Assembly (NCBI RefSeq): GCF_002434505.1
Contig: NZ_DJKE01000003.1
Location: forward strand, 62,001 to 126,000
Length of the DNA stretch: 64,000 nucleotides
Reading direction: 5' to 3'
From: Brevundimonas sp. UBA6550
GTDB lineage: Bacteria; Pseudomonadota; Alphaproteobacteria; Caulobacterales; Caulobacteraceae
This document shows, in pieces, positions 1 to 7,656 of the stretch. The notes beneath the pieces were generated by a model. The model had not been told where the DNA came from. It was given only the letters and a program-made list of their open reading frames with translations, and made no database searches. Position 1 is the stretch's first letter. Each line of letters opens with the position of its first letter. A program made the position numbers and the translations under genes.

Positions 1-1791
1 CAGGACGAACAGGCCGCCGGCGTCCAGCGCGATCTTCTTCTGAACGGCGATGTCGGCCTTGAACTGGGTTTCCTGAGCGACCTCCATCTCGTGGGTCACT
101 TCGACAGCCATGTTGCGCTGTTCCAGCATCCACTTCTGCATCTTCATCTCGAGGTTGCCCCCGAGCTGGATGTCGGTGCCGCGGCCGGCCATGTTGGTGG
201 CGATGGTCACCGCGCCCGGCAGACCGGCGTCGGCGACGATATAGGCTTCCTGCTCGTGCTGGCGCGCGTTCAGGACACTGTGCGGAATGCCGCGCAGCCG
301 GGTTTCGTAGGTGATGTCATAGGCGGCGTCGCCGATCTTCTCGGCTTCCTTGGTCTTGCCGGCGAACTCCTTCTTCAGGGCGCGCGAGACCTCCACCTTG
401 TGCTCGTAGCGGTTCAGCAGTTCCGACAGCTGTTCCGAACGCTCGATGGACACTGTGCCGACCAGGATCGGCTGGCCGGCCAGGTGGCATTCGGCGATCT
501 GTCTGGCGATCGCCTGGTTCTTCTCGTCGTGGGTGCGATAGACTTCGTCGTCGAAGTCCTTGCGCTGGATCGGGCGGTTGGTGGGCACCTCCAGCACGTC
601 CATCTTGTAGATGTCGCCGAACTCCTGAGCCTCGGTCGCGGCCGTGCCGGTCATTCCCGACAGCTTTTCGTACAGGCGGAAGTAGTTCTGGATCGTCACC
701 GAGGCCAGGGTCTGGTTCTCGGGCTGGATCTTGACGTCCTCCTTGGCCTCGATGGCCTGGTGCAGACCTTCGGACAGGCGGCGGCCGGTCATCATCCGGC
801 CGGTGAATTCGTCGATCAGAACGATCTCGCCGCCCTTGATGATATAGTCCTTGTCGCGTTGATACAGGGTGTTGGCGCGCAGGGCCTGGTTGGCGTGGTG
901 AACCAGGCTGATGTTGGCGGCGTCGTACAAGCCGGTGGTGTCGGCGGCGAAGTGACCGCCGGCCTCCAGCGCCTCTTCCATCCGCTCCGAACCCAGTTCA
1001 GTCAGCAGAACCTGCTTCTGCTTCTCGTCGAGCTCGAAGGTGTCCTTGTCCTTGATCAGCTCTTTGATCAGGCCGTCCAGCACCTTGTAGAGATCCGAGC
1101 GGTCCTCGGTCGGGCCCGAGATGATCAGGGGTGTCCGCGCCTCGTCGATCAGGATGGAGTCGACCTCGTCGACGATGGCGAAGTTGTGCGGCCGCTGCAC
1201 CATCTCGCGCCGGTCATAGACCAGGTTGTCGCGCAGATAGTCGAAACCGAACTCGTTGTTGGTGCCGTAGGTGACGTCGGCGTTGTAGGCCTGCTGGCGC
1301 TGGCCCTGCGACAGGCCATTGACGATGACCCCGACCTCAAGACCCAGGAAGCGATAGACCTTGCCCATCGTCTCGGCGTCGCGGCGGGCCAGATAGTCGT
1401 TGACGGTGATGACGTGCACGCCCTTGCCGGCCAGGGCGTTCAGATAGACCGGCGCCACGGCGACCAGGGTCTTGCCCTCGCCGGTCCGCATCTCGGCGAT
1501 GCCGCCTTCGTTCAGGATCATGCCGCCGGCCAGCTGCACGTCGTACTGACGCTGGCCCAGCACCCGCTTGGACGCCTCGCGCACCACGGCGAAGGCTTCA
1601 GGCAGGATCTTCTCCAGGGAATCGCCGTTCGCCAGACGATCCTTGAAGGCGTCGGTCATCATGCGCAGTTCGTCGTCGGACAAGGCCGCGAACTTGGGCT
1701 CCAGCGCATTGATGCGCTGGGCGTGGTCCTGGAAGGACTTGACCTTGCGGTCGTTGGAAGAGCCGAAAAATTTCTTGGCGAAGCCGAGCAT
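1..1791 (-). CDS. secA: Preprotein translocase ATPase SecA (C-terminus cut by window edge)
   Basis: SecA is the cytoplasmic ATPase motor that drives unfolded secretory proteins through the SecYEG channel. The frame opens at an ATG at 1791 (protein starts [20 protein letters not shown]) and is open to base 1, giving the first 597 residues of a protein usually about 900 long. The Walker A stretch [11 protein letters not shown] lies at about 1461-1492. The DEAD-type segment [20 protein letters not shown] lies at about 1120-1180. The C-terminal part, with the zinc-binding tail, lies outside the window. It is divergent from the parvulin-type lipoprotein gene across a 243-base gap that must hold both promoters; I found no unambiguous promoter there. 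The identification is very secure. Confidence 0.97.
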   Translation of the reverse strand, partial: MLGFAKKFFGSSNDRKVKSFQDHAQRINALEPKFAALSDDELRMMTDAFKDRLANGDSLEKILPEAFAVVREASKRVLGQRQYDVQLAGGMILNEGGIAEMRTGEGKTLVAVAPVYLNALAGKGVHVITVNDYLARRDAETMGKVYRFLGLEVGVIVNGLSQGQRQQAYNADVTYGTNNEFGFDYLRDNLVYDRREMVQRPHNFAIVDEVDSILIDEARTPLIISGPTEDRSDLYKVLDGLIKELIKDKDTFELDEKQKQVLLTELGSERMEEALEAGGHFAADTTGLYDAANISLVHHANQALRANTLYQRDKDYIIKGGEIVLIDEFTGRMMTGRRLSEGLHQAIEAKEDVKIQPENQTLASVTIQNYFRLYEKLSGMTGTAATEAQEFGDIYKMDVLEVPTNRPIQRKDFDDEVYRTHDEKNQAIARQIAECHLAGQPILVGTVSIERSEQLSELLNRYEHKVEVSRALKKEFAGKTKEAEKIGDAAYDITYETRLRGIPHSVLNARQHEQEAYIVADAGLPGAVTIATNMAGRGTDIQLGGNLEMKMQKWMLEQRNMAVEVTHEMEVAQETQFKADIAVQKKIALDAGGLFVL

Positions 1792-2034
1792 GATGGGTCC
1801 GGTAGCGGTCGAGCGTCTGCGAGCTGAGCGGCTCTGAAATCCCGTAAGGGCGGCGATAGGGACGCCGCGAGAGAGGCCCGAACCGATGACGGCCGCGGCG
1901 CGCCGGAACCGGGCGCGCGCGAAGGGCCGCGCAGACGATCAAAACCCCTCGACTTGGGCGCAGGGCGGACTTAAGCACCGGCCTAACCCCTGTCAACGCG
2001 AGGGGCTTTCGGCCGCCTTCGACGGAGCGCCCCC

Positions 2035-2967
2035 TTGAACCCATTCCGGCGACCCTCACACCCGCGAAAAACCCCGGTCCTGGCGGTGCTTCTGGCCGCC
2101 GGCCTGGCGACGGCGGCCTGTTCGCGCGGCGGGGGCGACCGTCCGCCCGAACCGGGCGACCGGGCGGTGGCGACGGTGCAGGACCGGACCATCTGGGCGT
2201 CTGACGTCAAGCGCGAGGCGGTGGCGCAGGGATTGATCGGCGAGGGCGAGCCGCTGGACATCACCTCGGACCTGTTCCGCCGGGTGCTGGACGAGGTGAT
2301 CGACCAGAAGCTGCTGGCCGGCGAGGCGCAACGGCGACGGCTGGATTCCTCGGCCCTGGCCCAGCGCCGGCTGGAGGCGACGCGCGAACGCATCCTGGGC
2401 GACATGCTGGTGGAGAGCGTGGTCGACAAGGCCGTGTCCGACCAGGCGGTGCAGACGCTCTACAACGAACAGCTGCGGCTGGCGAAGAACGCCGAGGAGA
2501 TCCGGGTGCGGCTGATCCTGTCGCGCACCAAGGCCGACGCCGACGCGGTGATCGGCATACTGGGCCAGGGCGCCGGGTTCGAGGCGGTGGCCATGGAGCG
2601 GTCCATCGACGAGGCGACGCGGTTCTCGGGCGGCGACCTGGGCTATTCGACGCCGGACGTGATGCCCCAGGCCTATGCCGACGCCCTGCGCGACAAGCCG
2701 GCGGGCGCCCTGGTCGGGCCGTTCCAGACCGAAGGCGGATGGGCGGTGCTGCGGGTGGAGGATCGACGCAAGGAGACGCCGCCCACCCTGGAGCAGGCCC
2801 GGCCGCAGATCGTGCGCTATCTGACCTATGAGGGGGTGCGCCAGTTGCTGGAGCAGCTTCGCGGCAAGGCCAAGGTCGATGTCCGCCTGCCCGGTCAGCC
2901 GACGCCGCCCGCCAATCCCGCCTCCGCCGCGCCCGCCCAACCTTCCGAACCGGCTGCCCGACCATGA
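2035..2967 (+). CDS. Parvulin-type peptidylprolyl isomerase lipoprotein
   Basis: Predicted periplasmic foldase of the SurA/PpiC/PrsA type, catalysing cis-trans isomerisation of prolyl bonds in exported proteins. The 310-residue product has a basic N-terminus, a hydrophobic stretch and a lipobox (LATAAC) with the acceptor Cys near residue 29, so it is probably lipid-anchored. A SurA-N-like helical part (about 45-140) precedes a parvulin domain (about 150-245) containing the family-typical GGDLGYSTPDVMP. The tail is Pro/Ala-rich. The start is a TTG at 2035; no ATG fits the signal sequence, so this start is likely but unproven. The gene overlaps argJ by 4 bases and is divergent from secA, which suits a role in export. 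Confidence 0.85.
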   Translation: MNPFRRPSHPRKTPVLAVLLAAGLATAACSRGGGDRPPEPGDRAVATVQDRTIWASDVKREAVAQGLIGEGEPLDITSDLFRRVLDEVIDQKLLAGEAQRRRLDSSALAQRRLEATRERILGDMLVESVVDKAVSDQAVQTLYNEQLRLAKNAEEIRVRLILSRTKADADAVIGILGQGAGFEAVAMERSIDEATRFSGGDLGYSTPDVMPQAYADALRDKPAGALVGPFQTEGGWAVLRVEDRRKETPPTLEQARPQIVRYLTYEGVRQLLEQLRGKAKVDVRLPGQPTPPANPASAAPAQPSEPAARP

Positions 2968-4346
2968 CCAAGCCCCCCTCCACGACCGGCCAGAAGATCG
3001 AGCACGCACTGGAGAAGGCGCTGGACCCCTTCGCCACGGCGTTGAAGCGCGCGACGCGCACGCCAGGATCGGAGCCTGTGCCGCCGCCGGCCGCCGCCGG
3101 CAAGCCGGGCCTGGCCATCTCGCCGCTGGCCGTGCCCTTTCCGACCATTCCGCCCATCGGCGGGGTTGAGATCGCCACCGCCCGCGCCGGCTTCTACAAG
3201 CACGAACGCGACGATCTGGTGGTGTTCCACTTCGCGCGCGGGACCAGCTGCGCCGGCGTCTTCACCCGCCACAAGATCGGCTCGGCGCCCGTTGACTGGT
3301 GCAAGAAGCATCTAGGCGGATCCGAGGGCGGCAAGGACGTGCGCGCCCTGGTCGTCAACGCCGGCTGCGCCAACGCCTTCACCGGCAAGGCGGGCGCAGA
3401 CGCCGCGCGCCGCACGGCCTCAGAGGTCGCCAAACGGTTCGGTTGTCGCCAGCGCGACGTCATGCTGGCCTCGACCGGGGTGATCGGCGTGGTGCTGGAC
3501 GAAAAGAAGATCGTCGCCAAACTGCCCGAGATCGAACAGGGTCTGGACGCCGACGCCTGGGCCAGGGCCGGACGCGGCATCATGACCACCGACACCTTCC
3601 CCAAGGGCGCCTACGCCGAGGCCGAGATCGAGGGCTACAAGGTCCGCATCGCCGGGATCGCCAAGGGGTCGGGCATGATCGCGCCGGACATGGCGACGAT
3701 GCTGGCCTTCATCGTCACCGACGCGGATATCCACCCCAATGTGTTGCAGGCGCTGCTGGGCCTGCATGTCCGCACCACCTTCAACTCGGTGACCGTGGAC
3801 GGCGACACCTCGACCAACGACACGGCCCTGCTGTTCGCCACCGGCACGTCGGGCGCGCCGCGCATCGGCCGGGTCGGCGACCGGCGGCTTAAGAGCTTCT
3901 CGGCCGCCCTGGACAAGGTGATGCTGGATTTGGCGCACCAGCTGGTGCGCGACGGCGAGGGCGCGACCAAGTTCGTCAAGGTCACGGTGGACGGCGCCGC
4001 CAGCCCCGCCTCGGCCCGGAAACTGGCCAAGTCGATCGCCGACAGCCCCCTGGTCAAGACCGCCATAGCCGGTCAGGACGCCAACTGGGGCCGGGTCGTC
4101 ATGGCGGTCGGCAAGACCGAGGAGCCGGTCGACCGCGACCGCCTGGCCATCAGGTTCGGCCCGCACCAGGCCGCCATCGACGGCGCCCCGGCCCCGACCT
4201 ACGACGAGGCCAGGATGACCGCCTATATGAAGAACCCCGAGATCGACATCACCGTCGACGTCGGGTCCGGCCGCGCCTCGGCCACCGTCTGGACCTGCGA
4301 CCTGACCAAAGGCTACATCGAGATCAACGGCGATTATCGCAGCTGA
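2964..4346 (+). CDS. argJ: Bifunctional ornithine acetyltransferase / N-acetylglutamate synthase
   Basis: ArgJ transfers acetyl from N-acetylornithine to glutamate, closing the cyclic arginine pathway; some members also use acetyl-CoA. The 460-residue product has the self-cleavage signature KGSGMIAPDMATML, with the expected nucleophile Thr near residue 245 dividing the alpha and beta chains, and the conserved GDTSTNDT. Relative to the usual length of about 405-415 there is a Pro/Ala-rich N-terminal extension of roughly 50 residues before the conserved core (from about FPTIPPIGGVEI). An internal start could therefore be the real one, although the ATG at 2964 is tightly coupled (ATGA) to the upstream gene. 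The stop overlaps the start of the E5-like gene by one base. Confidence 0.95.
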   Translation: MTKPPSTTGQKIEHALEKALDPFATALKRATRTPGSEPVPPPAAAGKPGLAISPLAVPFPTIPPIGGVEIATARAGFYKHERDDLVVFHFARGTSCAGVFTRHKIGSAPVDWCKKHLGGSEGGKDVRALVVNAGCANAFTGKAGADAARRTASEVAKRFGCRQRDVMLASTGVIGVVLDEKKIVAKLPEIEQGLDADAWARAGRGIMTTDTFPKGAYAEAEIEGYKVRIAGIAKGSGMIAPDMATMLAFIVTDADIHPNVLQALLGLHVRTTFNSVTVDGDTSTNDTALLFATGTSGAPRIGRVGDRRLKSFSAALDKVMLDLAHQLVRDGEGATKFVKVTVDGAASPASARKLAKSIADSPLVKTAIAGQDANWGRVVMAVGKTEEPVDRDRLAIRFGPHQAAIDGAPAPTYDEARMTAYMKNPEIDITVDVGSGRASATVWTCDLTKGYIEINGDYRS

Positions 4347-4570
4347 TGGTCAAGAGGCCGGAAAAGCTTCGGCGTCAGATGGTCGGCCGCGGCTGGACCG
4401 ACGATCAGATCGCCGAGGCCGTGTCGAAGGGCGCGCGCATCGCCACGGTGAACCGCGAGACAGATCGGCCCGCGACGCGCTATATTCATCCCGTGACGGG
4501 TCGCTCGGTGGTCATCGAGGACGAGTCTGGAGAGATCATCCATGTCGGCGGCGACGGCTTCATCTACTGA
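4346..4570 (+). CDS. Stand-alone colicin E5-type RNase domain protein (candidate toxin)
   Basis: A 74-residue protein that aligns along nearly its whole length with the C-terminal tRNase domain of colicin E5 as I remember it. Shared features are a KxRxQM motif, then RGWTDDQI, a V-S-x-G-A segment, PATRY, a VVIEDESGEI strand and a final hydrophobic residue pair. Colicin E5 cleaves the anticodon of tRNAs for Tyr, His, Asn and Asp and uses Lys/Arg rather than His for catalysis. Basic residues K7, R9, R10 and R15 are present here. There is no translocation or receptor domain and no secretion signal, so it would act inside the producing cell. The ATG overlaps the argJ stop by one base, and the 3' end overlaps the next gene by 29 bases. 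Homology is clear by eye; tRNase activity and a toxin role are inference. Confidence 0.75.
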   Translation: MVKRPEKLRRQMVGRGWTDDQIAEAVSKGARIATVNRETDRPATRYIHPVTGRSVVIEDESGEIIHVGGDGFIY

Positions 4571-4826
4571 CTGGGCGGAAGTCCATGTGCGCATCGTGGA
4601 CGAGGTGGTCGATGTCTGGCGGCCGGTGAAGGCCAAGGCCGTCAGCGACCACGTCTTCCACCTCAGCGAAGAGCCGGCTCCGCAGGACGAGCAATGGGCG
4701 TTCGGGCCGGGGGACGAAGTGGTGGTGGAGCGACGCGCGAATGGCGATGCGGAGGTGCTGGTCGCCGTCGCGCGCGCCTTGGACATGGACGAACGGTCCA
4801 ATCAGTGGCTGCGGAAAGCCGGGTGA
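4542..4826 (+). CDS. Small acidic protein, candidate antitoxin/immunity partner of the E5-type domain
   Basis: A 94-residue acidic protein with no membrane segment. The central motif VVDVWRPVKAKAVSDHVFHL followed by P-x-D-E-x-W-x-F-x-P-G-D-E-V recalls a widespread family of small uncharacterised bacterial proteins (VWRPV...W.F.PGD). I cannot name the family. The start is well supported: GGAGAG lies seven bases before the ATG at 4542, inside the E5-type gene, so the two are translationally coupled. The colicin E5 immunity protein is also small and acidic and mimics tRNA, so order, overlap and charge suggest an antitoxin. Sequence similarity to ImmE5 is not evident, and the role is inference. 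The stop overlaps the GTG start of mutT. Confidence 0.7.
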   Translation: MSAATASSTDWAEVHVRIVDEVVDVWRPVKAKAVSDHVFHLSEEPAPQDEQWAFGPGDEVVVERRANGDAEVLVAVARALDMDERSNQWLRKAG

Positions 4827-5236
4827 GCGCCGAACCTCTTCCCACCGTCCTGGTCGTCGCCGTCGCCCTGATCGACGTCGATGGGCGGGTGCTGATCGCC
4901 AAACGGCCCGAAGGCAAGAAACTGGCCGGACTGTGGGAGTTTCCGGGCGGCAAGGTCGAGCCGGGCGAACGGCCCGAACAGGCGCTGATCCGCGAGCTGA
5001 AGGAAGAACTGGGCATCGACGTCAGCGAAAACTGTCTGTCGCCGTTCGTTTTCGCCAGCCACGCTTACGATTCGTTTCATCTGTTGATGCCATTGTATCT
5101 GTGCCGACGGTGGGACGGCGTGGTCACGGCGCGTGAACATGACGGCCTGGCCTGGGTGAAGCCGAACAGACTTTCGGACTATCCCATGCCGCCGGCGGAC
5201 GAGCCCCTGGTCGCCTGGCTGCGCGACCTGCTGTAA
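4823..5236 (+). CDS. mutT: MutT-type Nudix hydrolase (8-oxo-dGTP diphosphatase)
   Basis: Sanitises oxidised nucleotides by hydrolysing 8-oxo-dGTP to the monophosphate. The Nudix box is complete, running from GGKVEPGERPEQALIRELKE into EELGID. Product length (137 residues) and the KRPEGKKLAGLWEFPGGK lead-in are typical of MutT. The chosen start is the GTG at 4823, overlapping the upstream stop; a longer open frame to 4694 lies entirely within the preceding gene and is unlikely. It is the last gene of the overlapping run argJ, E5-type gene, partner, mutT, so all four are probably co-transcribed. Confidence 0.9.
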   Translation: MSAEPLPTVLVVAVALIDVDGRVLIAKRPEGKKLAGLWEFPGGKVEPGERPEQALIRELKEELGIDVSENCLSPFVFASHAYDSFHLLMPLYLCRRWDGVVTAREHDGLAWVKPNRLSDYPMPPADEPLVAWLRDLL

Positions 5237-5261
5237 CCGCCGCCGACGAGGGAGGCCGGCC

Positions 5262-5441
5262 ATGCGACGTCTTATCGGCCGGTTCCTGCGCGACGGCTGC
5301 GGCGCCACCGCCATCGAATACGGCCTGATATGCGGTCTGATCTTCCTGGCCTTGATGGGTTCGATCGGGCTGATAGCGAACATCGACAACGGCTTCCTGG
5401 CCGTGACCTTCGCCAAGCTGAGCGCTGCATTCGGCGGTTAA
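5262..5441 (+). CDS. Flp/Fap-type pilin subunit (59 residues)
   Basis: A short type IVb pilin of the Flp/PilA class. The sequence has a basic leader, the DGCGATAIEYGLI junction typical of Flp prepilins (cleavage after the Gly preceding ATAIEYGL), a hydrophobic helix and a short polar tail. GGAGG lies just upstream of the ATG at 5262. Flp pilins are processed by CpaA/TadV and assembled by the Tad machinery. No tad/cpa genes are present in this window, so this pilin is an orphan here. The gene stands 25 bases after mutT and is followed by an inverted-repeat element. Confidence 0.85.
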   Translation: MRRLIGRFLRDGCGATAIEYGLICGLIFLALMGSIGLIANIDNGFLAVTFAKLSAAFGG

Positions 5442-5466
5442 GTTCAATCGCCACTCAGCCTGATAA

Positions 5467-5587
5467 CGTCATTCCAAGGCGTCCGAAGGACAAACCCGGA
5501 AGCCAGGAGGCGCAGATCAGGCTTCAAGTGCGTCTAGCGGCGCGCATGCGTCTCGGGTTCTTCGCTCCGCTCAGACCCGGAATGACG
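5467..5587. repeat. Intergenic inverted-repeat element, copy 1 (family A)
   Basis: The element starts with CGTCATTCC and ends with GGAATGACG, its exact reverse complement, and the inner arms are partly complementary. Its last 33 bases (5555-5587) match the end of the element at 26780-26898 with only two differences. It lies between the convergent pilin and methyltransferase genes. It looks like a dispersed non-coding palindromic repeat (REP/MITE-like). No open reading frame is seen in it. Confidence 0.8.
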
Positions 5588-5623
5588 ATTTGGGAAACCT
5601 GTCCAAACAAATGGATGTCGAGC

Positions 5624-6526
5624 CTAGGTCGGTTCCTCGCCCGTCATTTCCCGAACGCCCAAGGCATCGGCCAGCCGCGTCTTGGCCGAGCCGCGCGGCA
5701 GGGGCTTCTGCTGGCTTTCGTGCGGCTTCCAGCCGGCCAGGTGGATGATCTCGAACGTCGCGGGAATGCGACCGTCCTCCAGGCCGTGGCGTTCGGCATA
5801 GAGGGCCGCCGCCCGGGCGACGATGCGACGGTTCAGCGGGCGCACCATCCCCTGCAGCACATTGGTCTCGCCCATGGCCCGCAGATCGCGGATCAGGGCG
5901 AACAGGTCCGGGTATCGCACCGTGAACCGATCCACGTCCGAGACGGGCAGGGCGAAACCGGCCCGCTGCAGCAGGGCCGCGCCGTCATAACCGTCGGCGA
6001 AGGGCGAGACCCGCGCCTGGGCGCCGCCGCGCTCGGCCAGTTCGGCCTCGGTCAGGACGCCGCGCAGCTCCTTCAGCGTGCCCGCCCCGAAAAGCGTGCC
6101 GATGAACAGGCCGTCGGGCTTTAAGGCGCGCCTGATCTGGGCCAGGGCGCCGGGCAGGTCGTTGGCCCAGTGCAGGGTCAGGAGGGAGACGATCAGATCG
6201 GTCGAGCCTGGGTCCAAAGGCAGGGCCTGGGCGCCGGGCGCCGCCCGCTGCGCGAGGTCCAGAGGCGCAACGACGGGGCCGACCCTTTCGGCCGCGTCGC
6301 CGGCGCGCACCGCCCGGTCGAACACGCCGGGGCGGGCGGATAGATCGACCGCGACGGGAAAATCGCGCAGTATCGCCTCAAGGCTCTCGGCGGCGTTCTC
6401 GGCTGCGCGGACATGCAGGAAGTCGGCCTGATCGAAGCGGCCGGCCGAGCGCGTCAGGCGGGCCTGACGGCGGTCGGCGTCGAAGATGCGCGGCGGGCCT
6501 TCGGAAGGGGCGTGGGGAATGGTCAT
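5624..6526 (-). CDS. BioC/NDUFAF5-like SAM-dependent methyltransferase family protein
   Basis: A 300-residue class I methyltransferase-like protein. The N-terminal stretch from RIFDADRRQARLTRS, the DLIVSLLTLHWANDLPGALAQIRRALKPDG core and the C-terminal NVLQGMVRPLNRRIVARAAALY region resemble alphaproteobacterial relatives of BioC and of the mitochondrial complex I assembly factor NDUFAF5. The usual Gly-rich SAM loop is replaced by VDLSARPGVF, so methyl transfer is uncertain; NDUFAF5 is itself described as a hydroxylase. The ATG at 6526 was chosen because the longer open frame lacks family similarity. It is divergent from comF with overlapping starts. Confidence 0.8.
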   Translation of the reverse strand: MTIPHAPSEGPPRIFDADRRQARLTRSAGRFDQADFLHVRAAENAAESLEAILRDFPVAVDLSARPGVFDRAVRAGDAAERVGPVVAPLDLAQRAAPGAQALPLDPGSTDLIVSLLTLHWANDLPGALAQIRRALKPDGLFIGTLFGAGTLKELRGVLTEAELAERGGAQARVSPFADGYDGAALLQRAGFALPVSDVDRFTVRYPDLFALIRDLRAMGETNVLQGMVRPLNRRIVARAAALYAERHGLEDGRIPATFEIIHLAGWKPHESQQKPLPRGSAKTRLADALGVREMTGEEPT

Positions 6527-7331
6527 GACGTTGCAGGATGGGGGCTGGCGGCGCGCCTGGGAAGGGGCGGGACGACGGTTGCGGACGAACGGGGCCGGTT
6601 GGGGACGGGCGCTGGCCGACCTGATCCTGCCGCCCATGGCCCACGACAGCCGCGAGGCGACGGCCGCCGCCGGCCTGACGCCCGACGCCTGGAGCAGGAT
6701 CAGGTTTCTGGAGGCGCCGGTGTGCGACGGCTGCGGGGCGGCGTTTGACTATGACGGCGGCGCCTTCGCCGAGGCCCGTTGCGCGGCCTGCATCGCCCAG
6801 CCCTATGCCTTCGAGCGGGCGCGGGCGGCGTGTCTGTACGACGAGGCGTCGCGCGGCCTGATCCTGCGCTACAAACACGGCGACCAGCAGCAGTTCGCGC
6901 CGCTGTTCGCCCGCTGGATCGGCCGGGCCTCGGCCGAACTGGTCGAGGCGGCGGACGCCGTCGTCCCGGTGCCGCTGCACCGGCTCCGGCTGCTGTCGCG
7001 CCGGTTCAATCAGGCGGCGGAGATCGCCCGACCCCTGGCCCGCAGCGCGGGGCGCGACTATTTGCCCGACGCCCTGATCCGAACGGTCCACACCACCAGT
7101 CAGGGCGGCAAGAGCCGACGCGGGCGGCGATTGAACGTGAAGACGGCGTTCGTCGTGACCGAGGCGGGACGGCGGCGCGTGCGGGGGCGGCGCATCCTTC
7201 TGATCGACGATGTGTTGACCACGGGCGCCACCGCCGAGGCCTGCGCGCGCGCCCTGCTGGACGCCGGGGCGCGGGCCGTGGACCTGGCGGTCGTCGCCCG
7301 GGTGCGAAACGCCCGCGAAATCGTTATGTAG
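6519..7331 (+). CDS. comF: ComF family phosphoribosyltransferase-like protein
   Basis: ComF-like proteins combine an N-terminal zinc-finger-like part with a phosphoribosyltransferase fold and are linked to DNA uptake or processing. Here C-x2-C pairs (CDGCGAAF and CAAC, at about residues 70-100) are followed by a PRPP-loop-type motif ILLIDDVLTTGATAEA near the C-terminus. The ATG at 6519 has GGAAGGGG eight bases upstream; an ATG at 6525 is an alternative. Either start overlaps the first codon of the divergent methyltransferase gene. It is followed by grxC, nitrilase and DUF1178 genes, an order I recall as common in alphaproteobacteria. Confidence 0.85.
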   Translation: MVMTLQDGGWRRAWEGAGRRLRTNGAGWGRALADLILPPMAHDSREATAAAGLTPDAWSRIRFLEAPVCDGCGAAFDYDGGAFAEARCAACIAQPYAFERARAACLYDEASRGLILRYKHGDQQQFAPLFARWIGRASAELVEAADAVVPVPLHRLRLLSRRFNQAAEIARPLARSAGRDYLPDALIRTVHTTSQGGKSRRGRRLNVKTAFVVTEAGRRRVRGRRILLIDDVLTTGATAEACARALLDAGARAVDLAVVARVRNAREIVM

Positions 7332-7343
7332 GCCCTATCGCTC

Positions 7344-7361
7344 GGCGCGCCTAGGCGCGCC
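7344..7361. repeat. Perfect 18-base palindrome between comF and grxC
   Basis: The sequence GGCGCGCCTAGGCGCGCC is its own reverse complement. It sits 13 bases after comF and 34 bases before grxC. It may form a small transcript hairpin or be chance in very GC-rich DNA. There is no T-run, so it is not an obvious terminator. Confidence 0.5.
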
Positions 7362-7394
7362 GCCGCAAGGCCCCTCAGTTCTGGAGATGTACTT

Positions 7395-7652
7395 TTGGCC
7401 GACGTCGTCATCTACACCAAACCCGGTTGCCCCTACTGCTTCAGCGCCATGTCGCTGCTGAAGAAGAAGGGCGCGGACTACACAGAGATCGTCGCCTCCA
7501 ACGATCCCGCCAAGAAGGCCGAGATGGTCGAGAAGTCCGGCGGCCGCATGACCTTCCCGCAAATCTTCATCGACGGCCGGCACGTCGGCGGGTCCGACGA
7601 CATCCACGCGCTGGACCGCGACGGCAAGCTGGACGCCCTGCTGGCCGCCTGA
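7395..7652 (+). CDS. grxC: Glutaredoxin 3 (dithiol GrxC type)
   Basis: A glutathione-dependent disulfide reductase of the cytoplasm. The 85-residue product has the dithiol active site CPYC at residues 12-15, the cis-Pro TFPQIFI segment and a GGSDDIHAL glutathione-binding stretch, all as expected for GrxC. The start is a TTG at 7395 with GGAG about eight bases upstream; no in-frame ATG precedes the active site. The nitrilase gene begins four bases after the stop. Confidence 0.94.
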   Translation: MADVVIYTKPGCPYCFSAMSLLKKKGADYTEIVASNDPAKKAEMVEKSGGRMTFPQIFIDGRHVGGSDDIHALDRDGKLDALLAA

Positions 7653-7656
7653 CGTC

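Noticed and set aside
91..1827. Long plus-strand open frame (about 578 codons) opposite secA
   Set aside because: It is the antisense shadow of secA, with no family sequence, and high-GC codon use keeps the opposite frame open.
4694..4822. N-terminal extension of mutT
   Set aside because: It would overlap the whole preceding gene and lacks Nudix-family sequence; the GTG at 4823 matches the usual MutT start.
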